Below the pieces are notes generated by a model. It was not told the origin of the DNA. It made no database searches and was given only the letters and a program-made list of their open reading frames with translations. The position numbers and the translations under genes were made by a program. A stretch of 64,000 nucleotides of DNA from an uncultured Pelagibacteraceae bacterium (lineage in GTDB: Bacteria > Pseudomonadota > Alphaproteobacteria > Pelagibacterales > Pelagibacteraceae): the NCBI GenBank assembly GCA_902633185.1, contig CACPFN010000003.1, forward strand, positions 1 to 64,000, read 5' to 3'. Below, piece after piece: positions 7,905-17,315 of this stretch. How positions within the stretch are numbered: the first letter of the stretch is position 1; every line of letters begins with the position of its first letter.

Positions 7905-10058
7905 ATGGAATTTTTAAAAAAATATCCAAAAATATTTCAGTGGTTATTTCTATTAATTGTTTTCTTTGCTCTTTGTTTTGCTATTGATGTTCCAGAAACA
8001 TATAAATTCATTAGAGGCCAAGCTGAATTCGTAAAAGACCCTAATCAAAGTAGTTATATATTTTTAGGCAAAGAAGTAAGATATTACGCCTTTGATGTTT
8101 TCTGGCGTCTTCCCCCATTACTTGGATGGTTACCAATATGGATAAATGACTCCTTGTTTTTCTTAATGAATGAGTGGATGCCAATGGAGTTTTGGAATGA
8201 GGACACTCAAGAATTTAAAACCAGACCAATAGTTTTGCAAATTAGCAGAAATTTAACAGCTTTTATGACCTTTTTAATAGAATTAATTAGAGAAATTCTA
8301 TTAGGTGGACTTGAAACAATTGTTGCCTTTACAAGTTGGGATTGGATCGATGCGAACCCTTGGGCAGAGTTACCAGGTCTACCTTGGACAATAGTTGCAG
8401 CTGGCTTTGCAATACTTGCTTATAAATTAAGTGGTATTGGACTCGCTTTATTTGCCGGTTTAACAATGGTTTACATTTCTATATTTGGACAATGGAAACC
8501 ATCGATGCAAACACTCTCTTTTATTTTAGTTGCTGCGCCTCTATCTTTTATATTTGGGTTAAGTTTGGGTATTGCAGCTTATAAAAGTAAACGTGTAGAA
8601 AAAGCTCTATATCCAATTCTATTAGTTATGCAAACAATGCCACAATATGCAGTATTAGTTCCTGCACTTGTTCTTTTTGGAGTCGGTGACCACGCTGCAG
8701 TAATTATAACTATGGTTGTTGCTGTTCCACCCATGATATTACTTACTTTACTAGGATTGAGAGCTATTCCTCCAGAAGTAATTGAAGCTGGAAGAATGAG
8801 TGGTTGTAATAATTGGCAACTAATGTCTAAAGTGCTAATTCCAACGGCCAGACGAGATATTTTAATTGGCGTAAACCAGGTTATCATGGTGTGCTTTTCT
8901 ATGGCTGTTATTTCAGCCTTCATTGGAGCGAAAGGTCTAGGTTTTAATTTATTGTTAGCACTAAATCAGCTTAATATCGGATTAGCATTAGAAGCTGGTC
9001 TTTGTATAAGTCTAATTGCAATTTTATTAGATAAAATGTCATTAGCATGGGCAAACAAGCAAGTCGATTATTTTGGCAATTTGAATTTTTTTCAAAGAAA
9101 TAAAAATTTATTATTTTTTAGTATTACGGTCATAATTGGAATTTTACTCTCTTACATTGGATCTGTTTATTTTAAAGGTGGTTACAATTATTTATTTGAA
9201 GTTCCACACAATAAAGGAATATCAACTGCTGATTTTTGGAATAAAGGTGTCGATTGGATTTTTGATACCTTCTTTGTTTATATAAAAGCATTTAATACAT
9301 GGTTAATTCAAGAAGTGTTACAACCAATGAGGGCTTTGTATTTAAGGATGCCAGCTGTTGCTACATTAGTTCTAGTTGTTGGTGCAGGCTATTTAATTGG
9401 TGGAATTAGATCTGCATTAGTAGTTTGTGGTTTGACATTATTCATAGCTCTAAGCCCTTGGTGGGATAGAGCCTTAGTAACGGCTTACATGGCAACATTT
9501 GGGGTAATAGTCTCTTGTATAATTGGTTTTACGGTTGGCACATTATGTTTTCAAAATAAACATTCTGCAAAATTTATGTTAGGGGTATGTGATATATTTC
9601 AAACATTTCCATCATTTGTTTATCTTATTCCTGTTATGATGCTTTTTGGAATAACTGACACTTCTGTTCTTATTGCTGTAATTGTTTATGCAACTATACC
9701 AGCAACAAGATACACAATTGAAGGGCTTAGAAGTGTTCCAGCAGGTTTACATGATGCAGCGACGATGTCTGGTGTAAATAAATTTCAAAGATTAACAAAA
9801 ATTGAATTTCCTTTAGCATTCCCTCATATGATGCTTGGTATAAATCAAACAATAGTGTTTGCATTATTTATGGTGATTATAGGGGCATTTATCGGCACTG
9901 AAGATTTAGGGCAATATATTTTAAAAGCTTTATCAGATAAAAATGGTGCTGGTATTGGATTAACTTTGGGTATTTGTGTAGCTTTTATAGGTTTAATTTT
10001 TGATAATTTGATAAGAACTTGGGTAGAAAAAAGAAAAAAACATCTAGGAATTGCTTAA
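7905..10058 (+). CDS. tmoW: Double-length betaine-type ABC permease, probable TmoW
   Basis: 717 residues, about twice a normal OpuAB/ProW permease. Two complete BPD-type transmembrane modules are present: the EAA-like loop occurs once around E-A-G-R-M-S-G-C (about residue 295) and again around D-A-A-T-M-S-G-V (about residue 620). Each is embedded in five or more hydrophobic helices. One polypeptide can therefore replace a permease homodimer. The protein pairs with the ATPase just upstream. A fused permease of this length fits the TMAO transporter TmoW. It ends 6 bases before the gpsA-like gene. Confidence 0.8.
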   Translation: MEFLKKYPKIFQWLFLLIVFFALCFAIDVPETYKFIRGQAEFVKDPNQSSYIFLGKEVRYYAFDVFWRLPPLLGWLPIWINDSLFFLMNEWMPMEFWNEDTQEFKTRPIVLQISRNLTAFMTFLIELIREILLGGLETIVAFTSWDWIDANPWAELPGLPWTIVAAGFAILAYKLSGIGLALFAGLTMVYISIFGQWKPSMQTLSFILVAAPLSFIFGLSLGIAAYKSKRVEKALYPILLVMQTMPQYAVLVPALVLFGVGDHAAVIITMVVAVPPMILLTLLGLRAIPPEVIEAGRMSGCNNWQLMSKVLIPTARRDILIGVNQVIMVCFSMAVISAFIGAKGLGFNLLLALNQLNIGLALEAGLCISLIAILLDKMSLAWANKQVDYFGNLNFFQRNKNLLFFSITVIIGILLSYIGSVYFKGGYNYLFEVPHNKGISTADFWNKGVDWIFDTFFVYIKAFNTWLIQEVLQPMRALYLRMPAVATLVLVVGAGYLIGGIRSALVVCGLTLFIALSPWWDRALVTAYMATFGVIVSCIIGFTVGTLCFQNKHSAKFMLGVCDIFQTFPSFVYLIPVMMLFGITDTSVLIAVIVYATIPATRYTIEGLRSVPAGLHDAATMSGVNKFQRLTKIEFPLAFPHMMLGINQTIVFALFMVIIGAFIGTEDLGQYILKALSDKNGAGIGLTLGICVAFIGLIFDNLIRTWVEKRKKHLGIA

Positions 10059-10064
10059 TCTTAA

Positions 10065-11024
10065 ATGAAAAAAATTTTAATAATAGGCGGTGGCGCAATG
10101 GGATCTGCTTTTACATTTCCATGTATAGATAATAAAAATGAAGTAACTATCACAGAGCCTTATAACAAAACTTTTATTAAAAATTTGTCTTCAAAAAAGA
10201 AATATCATTCTAGTTTAAAAATAAATTTACCAAATAAACTAAAATACAAAAAATATTCAACCGATCTATTAAAAAATAAATATGATTTGGTAGTTGTTGC
10301 GTTAAGTTTATCAGGAATAAATTTTATTAGTGAAGAATTTAAAAAATCAAATATCAAAAGTCCAATTCTTATTCTTACCAAAGGTTTGAAGTATGAGAAA
10401 AAAAAACAGAAAATTTTTACTATTTCAGAGGATATAAAGAAAACTAATAAAAATATAAACGTTTCAGTTTTAAAAGGACCTTGCTTAGCAAAAGAACTTT
10501 CAAATAAAAAACAAACAAGTGTAATTGTTGCTAATAAAAATATCAAAACCGCAAAAAAAATTTGTAATATGATAACTACAAAATACTATTTAACCGAAAC
10601 CTCGAAAGATGTTATTGGAGTTGAGATCTGTTCTTCAATTAAAAATATTTATTCAATGATTATCGGGGCTGGAGATAGTTTAAATATGTCTTCAAGTTTA
10701 TTCAAAAAATCTATAAATGAGATGATATATATTACTAAATATTTTAAAGGAAAAATTGAGACTGCTCTTGGATTGGCTGGAGTTGGAGATTTATACGTCA
10801 GTGCTGCTGGTGGTAGAAATAGTAAAATGGGAAGTTACTTAGGGCAAGGCTATACATTCAAAAATGCTAAAAGAAAATTTATGCCTAATGAAACCGTAGA
10901 GGGAGAGCAACTTGCAAGAGAAATTGCTCCATTTGTAATAAAAAAAATTCAACAAAAAAAAATCCCTTTGATGACAAAATTAATTAAATCTATAATTAAT
11001 AACAAAAAATTAATATTAAATTAA
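10065..11024 (+). CDS. GpsA-like NAD(P)-dependent dehydrogenase
   Basis: 319 residues with the glycerol-3-phosphate dehydrogenase (NAD(P)+) pattern: Rossmann G-G-G-A-M-G at the N-terminus, L-K-G-P-C-L-A-K-E-L in the middle, G-V-E-I-C-S-S-I-K-N with the catalytic Lys, and G-L-A-G-V-G-D-L followed by G-G-R-N-S. The protein is Lys- and Asn-rich and divergent, with Cys and other changes at some usually conserved sites. It heads a sugar-type ABC operon rather than standing with lipid genes, so it may act on a glycerol-derived product of the imported solute. It could also be the cell's only GpsA; the window cannot tell. Confidence 0.75.
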   Translation: MKKILIIGGGAMGSAFTFPCIDNKNEVTITEPYNKTFIKNLSSKKKYHSSLKINLPNKLKYKKYSTDLLKNKYDLVVVALSLSGINFISEEFKKSNIKSPILILTKGLKYEKKKQKIFTISEDIKKTNKNINVSVLKGPCLAKELSNKKQTSVIVANKNIKTAKKICNMITTKYYLTETSKDVIGVEICSSIKNIYSMIIGAGDSLNMSSSLFKKSINEMIYITKYFKGKIETALGLAGVGDLYVSAAGGRNSKMGSYLGQGYTFKNAKRKFMPNETVEGEQLAREIAPFVIKKIQQKKIPLMTKLIKSIINNKKLILN

Positions 11025-11026
11025 AA

Positions 11027-12112
11027 ATGGCAAGTATTAAAATAGATAAAGTAAACAAGTTTTTTGGTAGCACACATGTGATCAAAGATGTTTCTCTTGA
11101 TATAAAAAGTGAGTCTTTCACAGTTCTAGTAGGCCCAAGCGGATGTGGTAAATCAACAATCTTAAGAATGATTGCTGGTTTAGAGGAAATTAATTCAGGT
11201 ACAATATCTATTGATGATAAAGTTGTAAATGATCTACCACCTAAAGAAAGAAATATTGCAATGGTATTTCAATCTTATGCTCTTTATCCTCATATGACTG
11301 TATTTGATAATATGGCTTTTGGTTTAAAAATTGAAAAAAAATCAAAAGAAGAGATAGAGCAAAGAGTAATGGAAGCTGCTAAAATCTTACAGATAGAAGA
11401 GTATCTTGAGAGAAAACCCAAACAATTATCTGGAGGACAACGTCAAAGAGTAGCTATTGGTAGAGCCATTACAAGAAAACCAAAAGTTTTCTTATTCGAT
11501 GAACCATTATCTAATCTAGATGCAGCATTAAGAGTACAAATGAGAGTAGAATTGGCAAAATTACATGATCAACTTAATGCAACAATGATTTACGTAACTC
11601 ATGATCAAACTGAAGCCATGACACTTGCAAATGATATTGTTGTATTGGATCAAGGTATAGTTTCACAAAAGGGATCACCCATGAACTTATATAATAACCC
11701 AGATAATCTGTTTGTTGGTGGTTTTATCGGATCTCCAAAAATGAATTTTATAGATAGTAAAATTTTAAGTAAAAGTTCAAAGAGTTCTGAAGTAGATATA
11801 ATGGGGACTGGAAAGTTAAATGTACCAAAAATTTCTGATAATACTCAAGAAGGGGATAGTATAAAAATTGGAATAAGACCAGAGCATTTGATATTAAATG
11901 CAAAAACAGATTCATTATGGGAAAGTAAAGTCTTCGTCGTAGAAAAATTAGGGTCAGGAACATATTTATATTTAGAGAAAGAGGGAGATCCTCTTGTTGT
12001 ACAAACTGATGGTGACACAAATATTAAAGTAGGTGACACTGTTAAAATAGGTTTTGATCCATTTCGTTGCCATTTATTTGATAATAAAGGTATTTCTTTT
12101 AAAAATTCTTGA
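11027..12112 (+). CDS. Sugar-type (UgpC/MalK) ABC transporter ATP-binding protein
   Basis: 361 residues. Walker A G-P-S-G-C-G-K-S-T is at residues 36-44, then V-F-Q-S-Y-A-L-Y-P-H, signature L-S-G-G-Q-R-Q-R, Walker B F-L-F-D-E-P and a C-terminal TOBE domain (about 235-355). This is the CUT1 family that powers import of di- and oligosaccharides, glycerol-3-phosphate and glucosylated polyols. It starts 2 bases after the GpsA-like gene and precedes a family 1 binding protein and two permeases, forming one operon. Confidence 0.85.
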   Translation: MASIKIDKVNKFFGSTHVIKDVSLDIKSESFTVLVGPSGCGKSTILRMIAGLEEINSGTISIDDKVVNDLPPKERNIAMVFQSYALYPHMTVFDNMAFGLKIEKKSKEEIEQRVMEAAKILQIEEYLERKPKQLSGGQRQRVAIGRAITRKPKVFLFDEPLSNLDAALRVQMRVELAKLHDQLNATMIYVTHDQTEAMTLANDIVVLDQGIVSQKGSPMNLYNNPDNLFVGGFIGSPKMNFIDSKILSKSSKSSEVDIMGTGKLNVPKISDNTQEGDSIKIGIRPEHLILNAKTDSLWESKVFVVEKLGSGTYLYLEKEGDPLVVQTDGDTNIKVGDTVKIGFDPFRCHLFDNKGISFKNS

Positions 12113-12224
12113 ATCAATCTCAGGTAGTATTGTTTAAATTACATACTTGTTATTCTTCTTTTAAATGTTCATTATGTGTTAATTTTTAAATAACTTTAGA
12201 AAACAAGAAAAAAGAGGGGAATAT

Positions 12225-13553
12225 ATGTTTAAAAATATATTAATAACAATCTCTGCAATAGCTTTTGTTTTTAATTCAATTGCATTTGCAGATATCAAAT
12301 TCTGGACGACAGAAACTCAACCAGCAAGGATGGCTAAACAAGAAGAGATGGCAAAAGCTTTTGAAGCCAAAACTGGAATAGGAGTTGAAGTTATCCCGAT
12401 TGATGAAAAAGATTTAGGAACAAGAGCTACTGCAGCAGCTGCAGCAGGAGATCTTCCTGATGTAATTTATCATACATTGCAATATGTATTGCCATGGGCA
12501 GAGGCGGGAATTTTAGACGTTGATGCAAATAATGATATCGTTAACTCACTTGGAAAGAAAACTTTTGCTCCAGGTGCTTTAAAGATGGCTAAAAAAGGTG
12601 GCAAAATTGCAGCCGTGCCAGTAGATGGCTGGACGCAAATGGTTGTATACAGAAAAGATTTATTTAAAGCTGCTGGTTTAGAGCCACCGACGACTTATGC
12701 AAACATCGAGAAAGCAATAGATGCTTTATCTAGTAATGATATGTTTGGATTTGTTGCGGCAACTAAAACTGACGAAAACTTTATGAGTCAAGTTTTAGAA
12801 CATGTCATGCTTGCAAACGGTGTAAATATTGTAAAAAAAGGTGGAACAAAAAAACAAGGAAGAGCTTTAAAGAATTCTTTACAGTTTTATAAAAAATTAG
12901 CTAAGGCTAGCCCTCCAGGAGAACTTTATTGGAAACAATCAAGAGAACTTTATTTCGCTGGTAAAACTCCTATGATAATATGGTCACCATTTATCATGGA
13001 TGAATTAGCTGGTTTAAGAGACTCAGCTCCACCGACAATTAACAGTGATCCTACATCACCAGAATTGGCATCTAAAACTGGTTTTATAACTAATTTTAGT
13101 GGACCAAATAATGTAAAAGGCGCAGCTTGGGCGGATGTTAGATACTTTGGTGTAACTGCAGATGCAGATACAGATGAAGCTAAGCAGTTTATTCTTTATT
13201 CAATGGATGAAGGATATACAAGCACTTTATCTATAGCACCAGAAGGTAAGTTCCCTGTAAGAAGAGGTAATGCAAGTGATCCAAATGCATTTACAACAGC
13301 TTGGAGTAAACTGCCTGTTGGAGTTGATAGAAAAGCTCCTTTAACAGATCTATATTCAACAGATGTAATAAATAATATTGTTGCAGGTTTAGATACCGCT
13401 AATAGATGGGGTGTTAAAGAAGGTGAACTATCTAGAGCATCTAAAATTATTAACAATAAGTTTATAAATAGAATCACTAGACAATATATTGACGATCAAT
13501 TGACGCTAGATGAAGCAGTAGATGAAATTAATACTGTACTAGCTAGCTTCTAG
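12225..13553 (+). CDS. Family 1 extracellular solute-binding protein (sugar or glycoside)
   Basis: 442 residues with a signal peptide cleaved near A-F-A at about residue 23. The mature protein has the MalE/UgpB-type fold markers: an early F-W-T-T-E-T segment, A-A-A-A-A-G-D-L-P-D-V around residue 75-85, and several Trp in the ligand region. It supplies ligand to the permease pair that follows. A 112-base leader ending in AGAGGGGA precedes it and an intrinsic terminator follows it, suggesting expression above the rest of the operon. The GH63-like gene at the operon end points to a glycoside ligand. Confidence 0.85.
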   Translation: MFKNILITISAIAFVFNSIAFADIKFWTTETQPARMAKQEEMAKAFEAKTGIGVEVIPIDEKDLGTRATAAAAAGDLPDVIYHTLQYVLPWAEAGILDVDANNDIVNSLGKKTFAPGALKMAKKGGKIAAVPVDGWTQMVVYRKDLFKAAGLEPPTTYANIEKAIDALSSNDMFGFVAATKTDENFMSQVLEHVMLANGVNIVKKGGTKKQGRALKNSLQFYKKLAKASPPGELYWKQSRELYFAGKTPMIIWSPFIMDELAGLRDSAPPTINSDPTSPELASKTGFITNFSGPNNVKGAAWADVRYFGVTADADTDEAKQFILYSMDEGYTSTLSIAPEGKFPVRRGNASDPNAFTTAWSKLPVGVDRKAPLTDLYSTDVINNIVAGLDTANRWGVKEGELSRASKIINNKFINRITRQYIDDQLTLDEAVDEINTVLASF

Positions 13554-13570
13554 TAATTTAAAAAATTAAA

Positions 13571-13604
13571 AAAAGCGGGTAATATTAATTATCCGCTTTT
13601 TTTT
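13571..13604 (+). terminator. Intrinsic terminator/attenuator abutting the permease start
   Basis: AAAAGCGGGTAAT and its complement (one G-T pair) close over an ATTA loop, followed by eight T residues at 13597-13604. The T run ends directly before the ATG at 13605, so the permease has no room for a normal ribosome site. It should lower downstream expression relative to the binding protein. Confidence 0.85.
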
Positions 13605-14864
13605 ATGAGTTCAAAACTTGCAAAAATTGAAAAAAGAACAGCTTATTTTTTAATATTACCATCAGTTCTTTTAGTATTTTCTATAATTTTATTTCCGATA
13701 TTTTCTAATATTTGGATAAGTTTTAAAAATGTAGAGCTCAAAGATTTAAGAATTCCTGAACCAAGAGCAAAAAAATTAGTAAAATCAATTAATGATAATC
13801 CAAATCAAATAAAAGTAATTTATAAATTAAGAAATAGTTCTCTTACACAAGAAATTACTAATGTAAAATTTAAAGATAAATATCCAGATGATATCGAACC
13901 AATAAGTTTAAATAATAAATGTCTATTTAAATCAAATTTACTTAAGTGTGAGTTAGGTAATTGGCCAAAAAAATATCGAGAAAATTTAGAAATAGTATTT
14001 CAAAATATTAATAATCAAGAAATTTCCAAGAAGGAAATAAAATCTTATAAGCCTAAACTATCAGGTAAGTCACAAAATATATTATTAACTTATGAATTTA
14101 CATTGAATAATTTCAAAAAAGTAATTAAAGACAAAGCTTTTATAGATCTATTATCAACAACTTTTTATTACACTTTTTTTGGAACCATAGGTGCAATATT
14201 TTTTGGAATTTTAGCTGCACAAATGGTAAATCAAAAATTTTTTGGAAGAACATTTATGAGAAGTGTTCTTTTATTTCCTTATGTTGCGCCAGTTGTTGCT
14301 CTTGCTTATACCTGGGAACTTTTACTTGATCCAACAAGCGGAACTTTAAATAATTTATTAATTAACTATCAAATTATTGATGGACCAATAAATTTACTAG
14401 GACAAAAATATGTAACTTTAAACATACTTGGTTTTGATTTTAAATTGAGGCTAGCATTAACAACTGTAATTATTTTTGAAATTTGGAGATATTTTCCTCT
14501 AGCATTTTTATTTATTCTTGCTCGTCTTCAAGCAGTTCCAAAAGAGTTGTATGAAGCAGCTGATGTTGATGGTGCAAATCCTATCCAAAAATTTCTTAAT
14601 ATTACTTTGCCCCAGATATTAGCAGTGATTTCAATTCTATTTATGATTAGATTTATTTGGAATTTTAATAAATTTGAAGACATCTTTTTACTCACTGGCG
14701 GGGCATCAGGTACAAGAACATTGCCAATAAATGTATATCAACAAGGTTTTTCAATCGGGGATATTGGTATGGGTTCTGCAGTTTCTATTGTGATTGTAGT
14801 GTTTCTATTAATTTTTATGTTTATCTATTTTAAACTTTTAGGAAAAAGAGCTGATGAAAATTAA
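13605..14864 (+). CDS. Sugar-type ABC permease with an extra periplasmic domain
   Basis: 419 residues, about 120 more than a normal UgpA/MalF-like permease. TM1 (about residues 14-36) is followed by an inserted hydrophilic domain (about 42-160) before the remaining five helices. The EAA loop E-A-A-D-V-D-G-A-N lies near residue 318. The insert has the look of a DUF11-like immunoglobulin-type domain, with two Cys around the C-L-F-K-S-N-L-L-K-C segment that could form a disulfide. The start codon follows directly on the terminator T run; no better in-frame start was seen. It overlaps the next permease by 11 bases. Confidence 0.8.
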   Translation: MSSKLAKIEKRTAYFLILPSVLLVFSIILFPIFSNIWISFKNVELKDLRIPEPRAKKLVKSINDNPNQIKVIYKLRNSSLTQEITNVKFKDKYPDDIEPISLNNKCLFKSNLLKCELGNWPKKYRENLEIVFQNINNQEISKKEIKSYKPKLSGKSQNILLTYEFTLNNFKKVIKDKAFIDLLSTTFYYTFFGTIGAIFFGILAAQMVNQKFFGRTFMRSVLLFPYVAPVVALAYTWELLLDPTSGTLNNLLINYQIIDGPINLLGQKYVTLNILGFDFKLRLALTTVIIFEIWRYFPLAFLFILARLQAVPKELYEAADVDGANPIQKFLNITLPQILAVISILFMIRFIWNFNKFEDIFLLTGGASGTRTLPINVYQQGFSIGDIGMGSAVSIVIVVFLLIFMFIYFKLLGKRADEN

Positions 14865-16047
14865 AAATATATTTACTTATTGCTTTATCTCGTCTTTGTT
14901 TTTGTTTTCATTAATTTGTATTTGGAAAATCTTAGTTACATTACAAGGAATTGAATTAACAAATTTTAATTTTAATAAATTATTTATATTTGGAATAATT
15001 CTTTGTGCAATAAATCTTCTTATTGGGAAAAAATTAAATTTAAATATTAAAATAATTTTACTAGCACTTTTATTTTCTATCTTTGATTATTTCATCTCAA
15101 CAAATTTACCTATTTGGTATAGTTTTGGTATATTCTTAATTTCATTATTTTTTTTCAATAATATAAAAGATTACGACAAAAACTTTTTGTCAAAAAATCA
15201 TTCCTCTCAAAAATTATTCTTTAATTTTTTAACATTATTTGGAATTACACTGTTCTCTTTTGTAATTCTTTTCCCTTTTTATATGATGTTAGTTACAAGC
15301 TTTAAAACCCAAGCATTGTTATTATTGAACCCATTAGACTTTAGTATTAACTTTGCACAAGGATTGCCAGAGTTGTTTAAATCTTATTTTATAGTGTTCA
15401 AAGATTATAATTTTGGAAGATATATGCTAACGAGCACAATAGTCTCCTTAGGCACAGTCATTATAACATTAATATTTGCAATACCAGCTGCTTACGCGGT
15501 TGCAAGACTTAATTTCTTTGGAAAAAATTTTTTATCAACATCCATATTGATAATTTATTTGTTTCCAGCGATAGTTTTAGTGATACCTTTGTATACAATT
15601 TTTAGTCAACTTGGTTTAAGAAATTCTATTGAGGGTTTGTTAATAGTTTATACAGCTACAACCTTACCTGTAGCAATTTATATGCTGCAAGGTTACTTTA
15701 AAAGTATACCAAAAGAATTAGAAGAAGCAGGGATAATAGATGGTCAAAATTGGCTTGGTATAATTTTTAAAATTATACTCCCACTTAGTTTACCTGCAAT
15801 ATCATCAGTAGCTTTGTATGTATTTATGATAGCTTGGAATGAATTTTTGTTTTCATTAATGTTTTTAGACCGGCCGAATACATTCACATTATCAAGAGCT
15901 ATTCAGTTTTTGAATGTTGGAGCTGAAACACCTAGACAATATTTGATGGCAGGGTCTGTAGTAGTAACTTTGCCTATTTTAATAATTTTTGTTTATTTTG
16001 AAAAATATTTAGTAAGTGGTCTTACTGCAGGAAGTGTTAAAGGATAA
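14854..16047 (+). CDS. Sugar-type ABC permease with a membrane-spanning N-terminal extension
   Basis: 397 residues against about 280 for MalG/UgpE. The first 110 or so residues contain about three to four extra hydrophobic segments. The usual six-helix core follows, with the EAA motif E-E-A-G-I-I-D-G-Q-N near residue 290. It pairs with the preceding permease to form the heterodimeric channel. The gene overlaps the upstream permease by 11 bases and the downstream hydrolase by 1 base (TAATG), so all three are tightly coupled. The role of the extension is unknown. Confidence 0.8.
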   Translation: MKIKNIFTYCFISSLFLFSLICIWKILVTLQGIELTNFNFNKLFIFGIILCAINLLIGKKLNLNIKIILLALLFSIFDYFISTNLPIWYSFGIFLISLFFFNNIKDYDKNFLSKNHSSQKLFFNFLTLFGITLFSFVILFPFYMMLVTSFKTQALLLLNPLDFSINFAQGLPELFKSYFIVFKDYNFGRYMLTSTIVSLGTVIITLIFAIPAAYAVARLNFFGKNFLSTSILIIYLFPAIVLVIPLYTIFSQLGLRNSIEGLLIVYTATTLPVAIYMLQGYFKSIPKELEEAGIIDGQNWLGIIFKIILPLSLPAISSVALYVFMIAWNEFLFSLMFLDRPNTFTLSRAIQFLNVGAETPRQYLMAGSVVVTLPILIIFVYFEKYLVSGLTAGSVKG

Positions 16048-17306
16048 TGCAAAATAAAGTAGAAGAGGCAAAAAAAATATTATTAGGTAACAGAAAAAAT
16101 GGTTACACACTTCCTACTAATAACAAATTATATCCTGCTCAATGGAATTGGGATTCAGCTTTTATAGCTCTTGGCTATTCTTACTTTAATTTAGATTTTT
16201 CAATTATAGAAATTGAAACTTTGCTTAATGGTCAGTGGGACGATGGTATGGTACCCCACATTCTTTTTCATGAAAAAGACACATCTTATTTTCCAAATCA
16301 CACAACTTGGAAATGTGGAAAAAATATACCTTCTTCTGGTATTACTCAGCCACCAGTTTTAGCCAGTATTTTGAGAAAAATTGTTCAAAAAAAAAAACTA
16401 AATAATGATCAAAACTCAAGAATAATTAAAGTAATCAAAAAAATTAAAAATTATCATGACTGGTTCATAAAATTCAGAGATCCTAATAAAACGGGCCTTG
16501 TATCCATATTACATCCTTGGGAAAGCGGGTATGATAATTCACCAATTTGGGATCAGCCAATGAGCAATATCAAAGTAGATAAAGACCTTAATTATAAAAG
16601 AAGAGACCTTGAAGTTTCAAACGCTGATGAGAGACCTTTAAAAACTGATTATGATAGATATGTAACTTTAAGAGATCAATTTAGGGATGTTCAGTATGAT
16701 CCACATAAATTGTATGAGATTTCTGATTTTAATGTAGTAGATGTTGGATTTAATGCTTTATTTTTGAGAGCAAATAAAGATCTACTTACCTTAGCTAAAA
16801 ATTTAGATTTAAATTTCGATGATTTAAATAATTTTGTATCCAAAACTGAAAATCAAATATTAAAATTATATGATGATAATATTAATGATTTTGTCTCAAA
16901 AGATTTAAAAACTAATTTGAATATCGTTGTTCCATCAATAACAAATTATTTTACTTTATTTGCAAATTTAGAAAATGATCAATTAAATAAAAAAATTATT
17001 AATAATTTAAAAAATCATAATATTAATGACAATTACTATTTCTCAACAATAAAACCAAATCATCCTTCATTTGAAGAAAAAAGATATTGGAGAGGTCCAA
17101 TATGGATAAATTGTAATTGGTTGATTTATCAAGGACTTATTAAAAAAGAGCCAGAATATGCAAATGAAATAAAAAAAAAAACTTTAGAATTAATTGAAGA
17201 AAAAGGTTTTCATGAATATTACAGTTATAAAGATGGATCAGTTATGGGCGCAAATAATTTCTCATGGACTGCAGCTTTATATTTAGACCTGGTTCTTGAA
17301 AATTAG
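16047..17306 (+). CDS. GH63-like glycoside hydrolase, possible glucosylglycerate/glucosylglycerol-type hydrolase
   Basis: 419 residues, no signal peptide, so cytoplasmic. It shows the (alpha/alpha)6-barrel pattern of GH63-related enzymes: an early Q-W-N-W-D-S-A-F, the acid region H-P-W-E-S-G-Y-D-N-S (about residues 152-161) and a late W-R-G-P-I-W-I-N-C-N-W. Bacterial relatives hydrolyse glucosylglycerate or mannosylglycerate, compatible solutes. It is the last gene of the sugar ABC operon, so it probably cleaves the imported solute. A glycerol- or glycerate-linked substrate would also explain the GpsA-like gene at the operon head. This link is inference. Confidence 0.7.
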   Translation: MQNKVEEAKKILLGNRKNGYTLPTNNKLYPAQWNWDSAFIALGYSYFNLDFSIIEIETLLNGQWDDGMVPHILFHEKDTSYFPNHTTWKCGKNIPSSGITQPPVLASILRKIVQKKKLNNDQNSRIIKVIKKIKNYHDWFIKFRDPNKTGLVSILHPWESGYDNSPIWDQPMSNIKVDKDLNYKRRDLEVSNADERPLKTDYDRYVTLRDQFRDVQYDPHKLYEISDFNVVDVGFNALFLRANKDLLTLAKNLDLNFDDLNNFVSKTENQILKLYDDNINDFVSKDLKTNLNIVVPSITNYFTLFANLENDQLNKKIINNLKNHNINDNYYFSTIKPNHPSFEEKRYWRGPIWINCNWLIYQGLIKKEPEYANEIKKKTLELIEEKGFHEYYSYKDGSVMGANNFSWTAALYLDLVLEN

Positions 17307-17315
17307 AATAGATTT

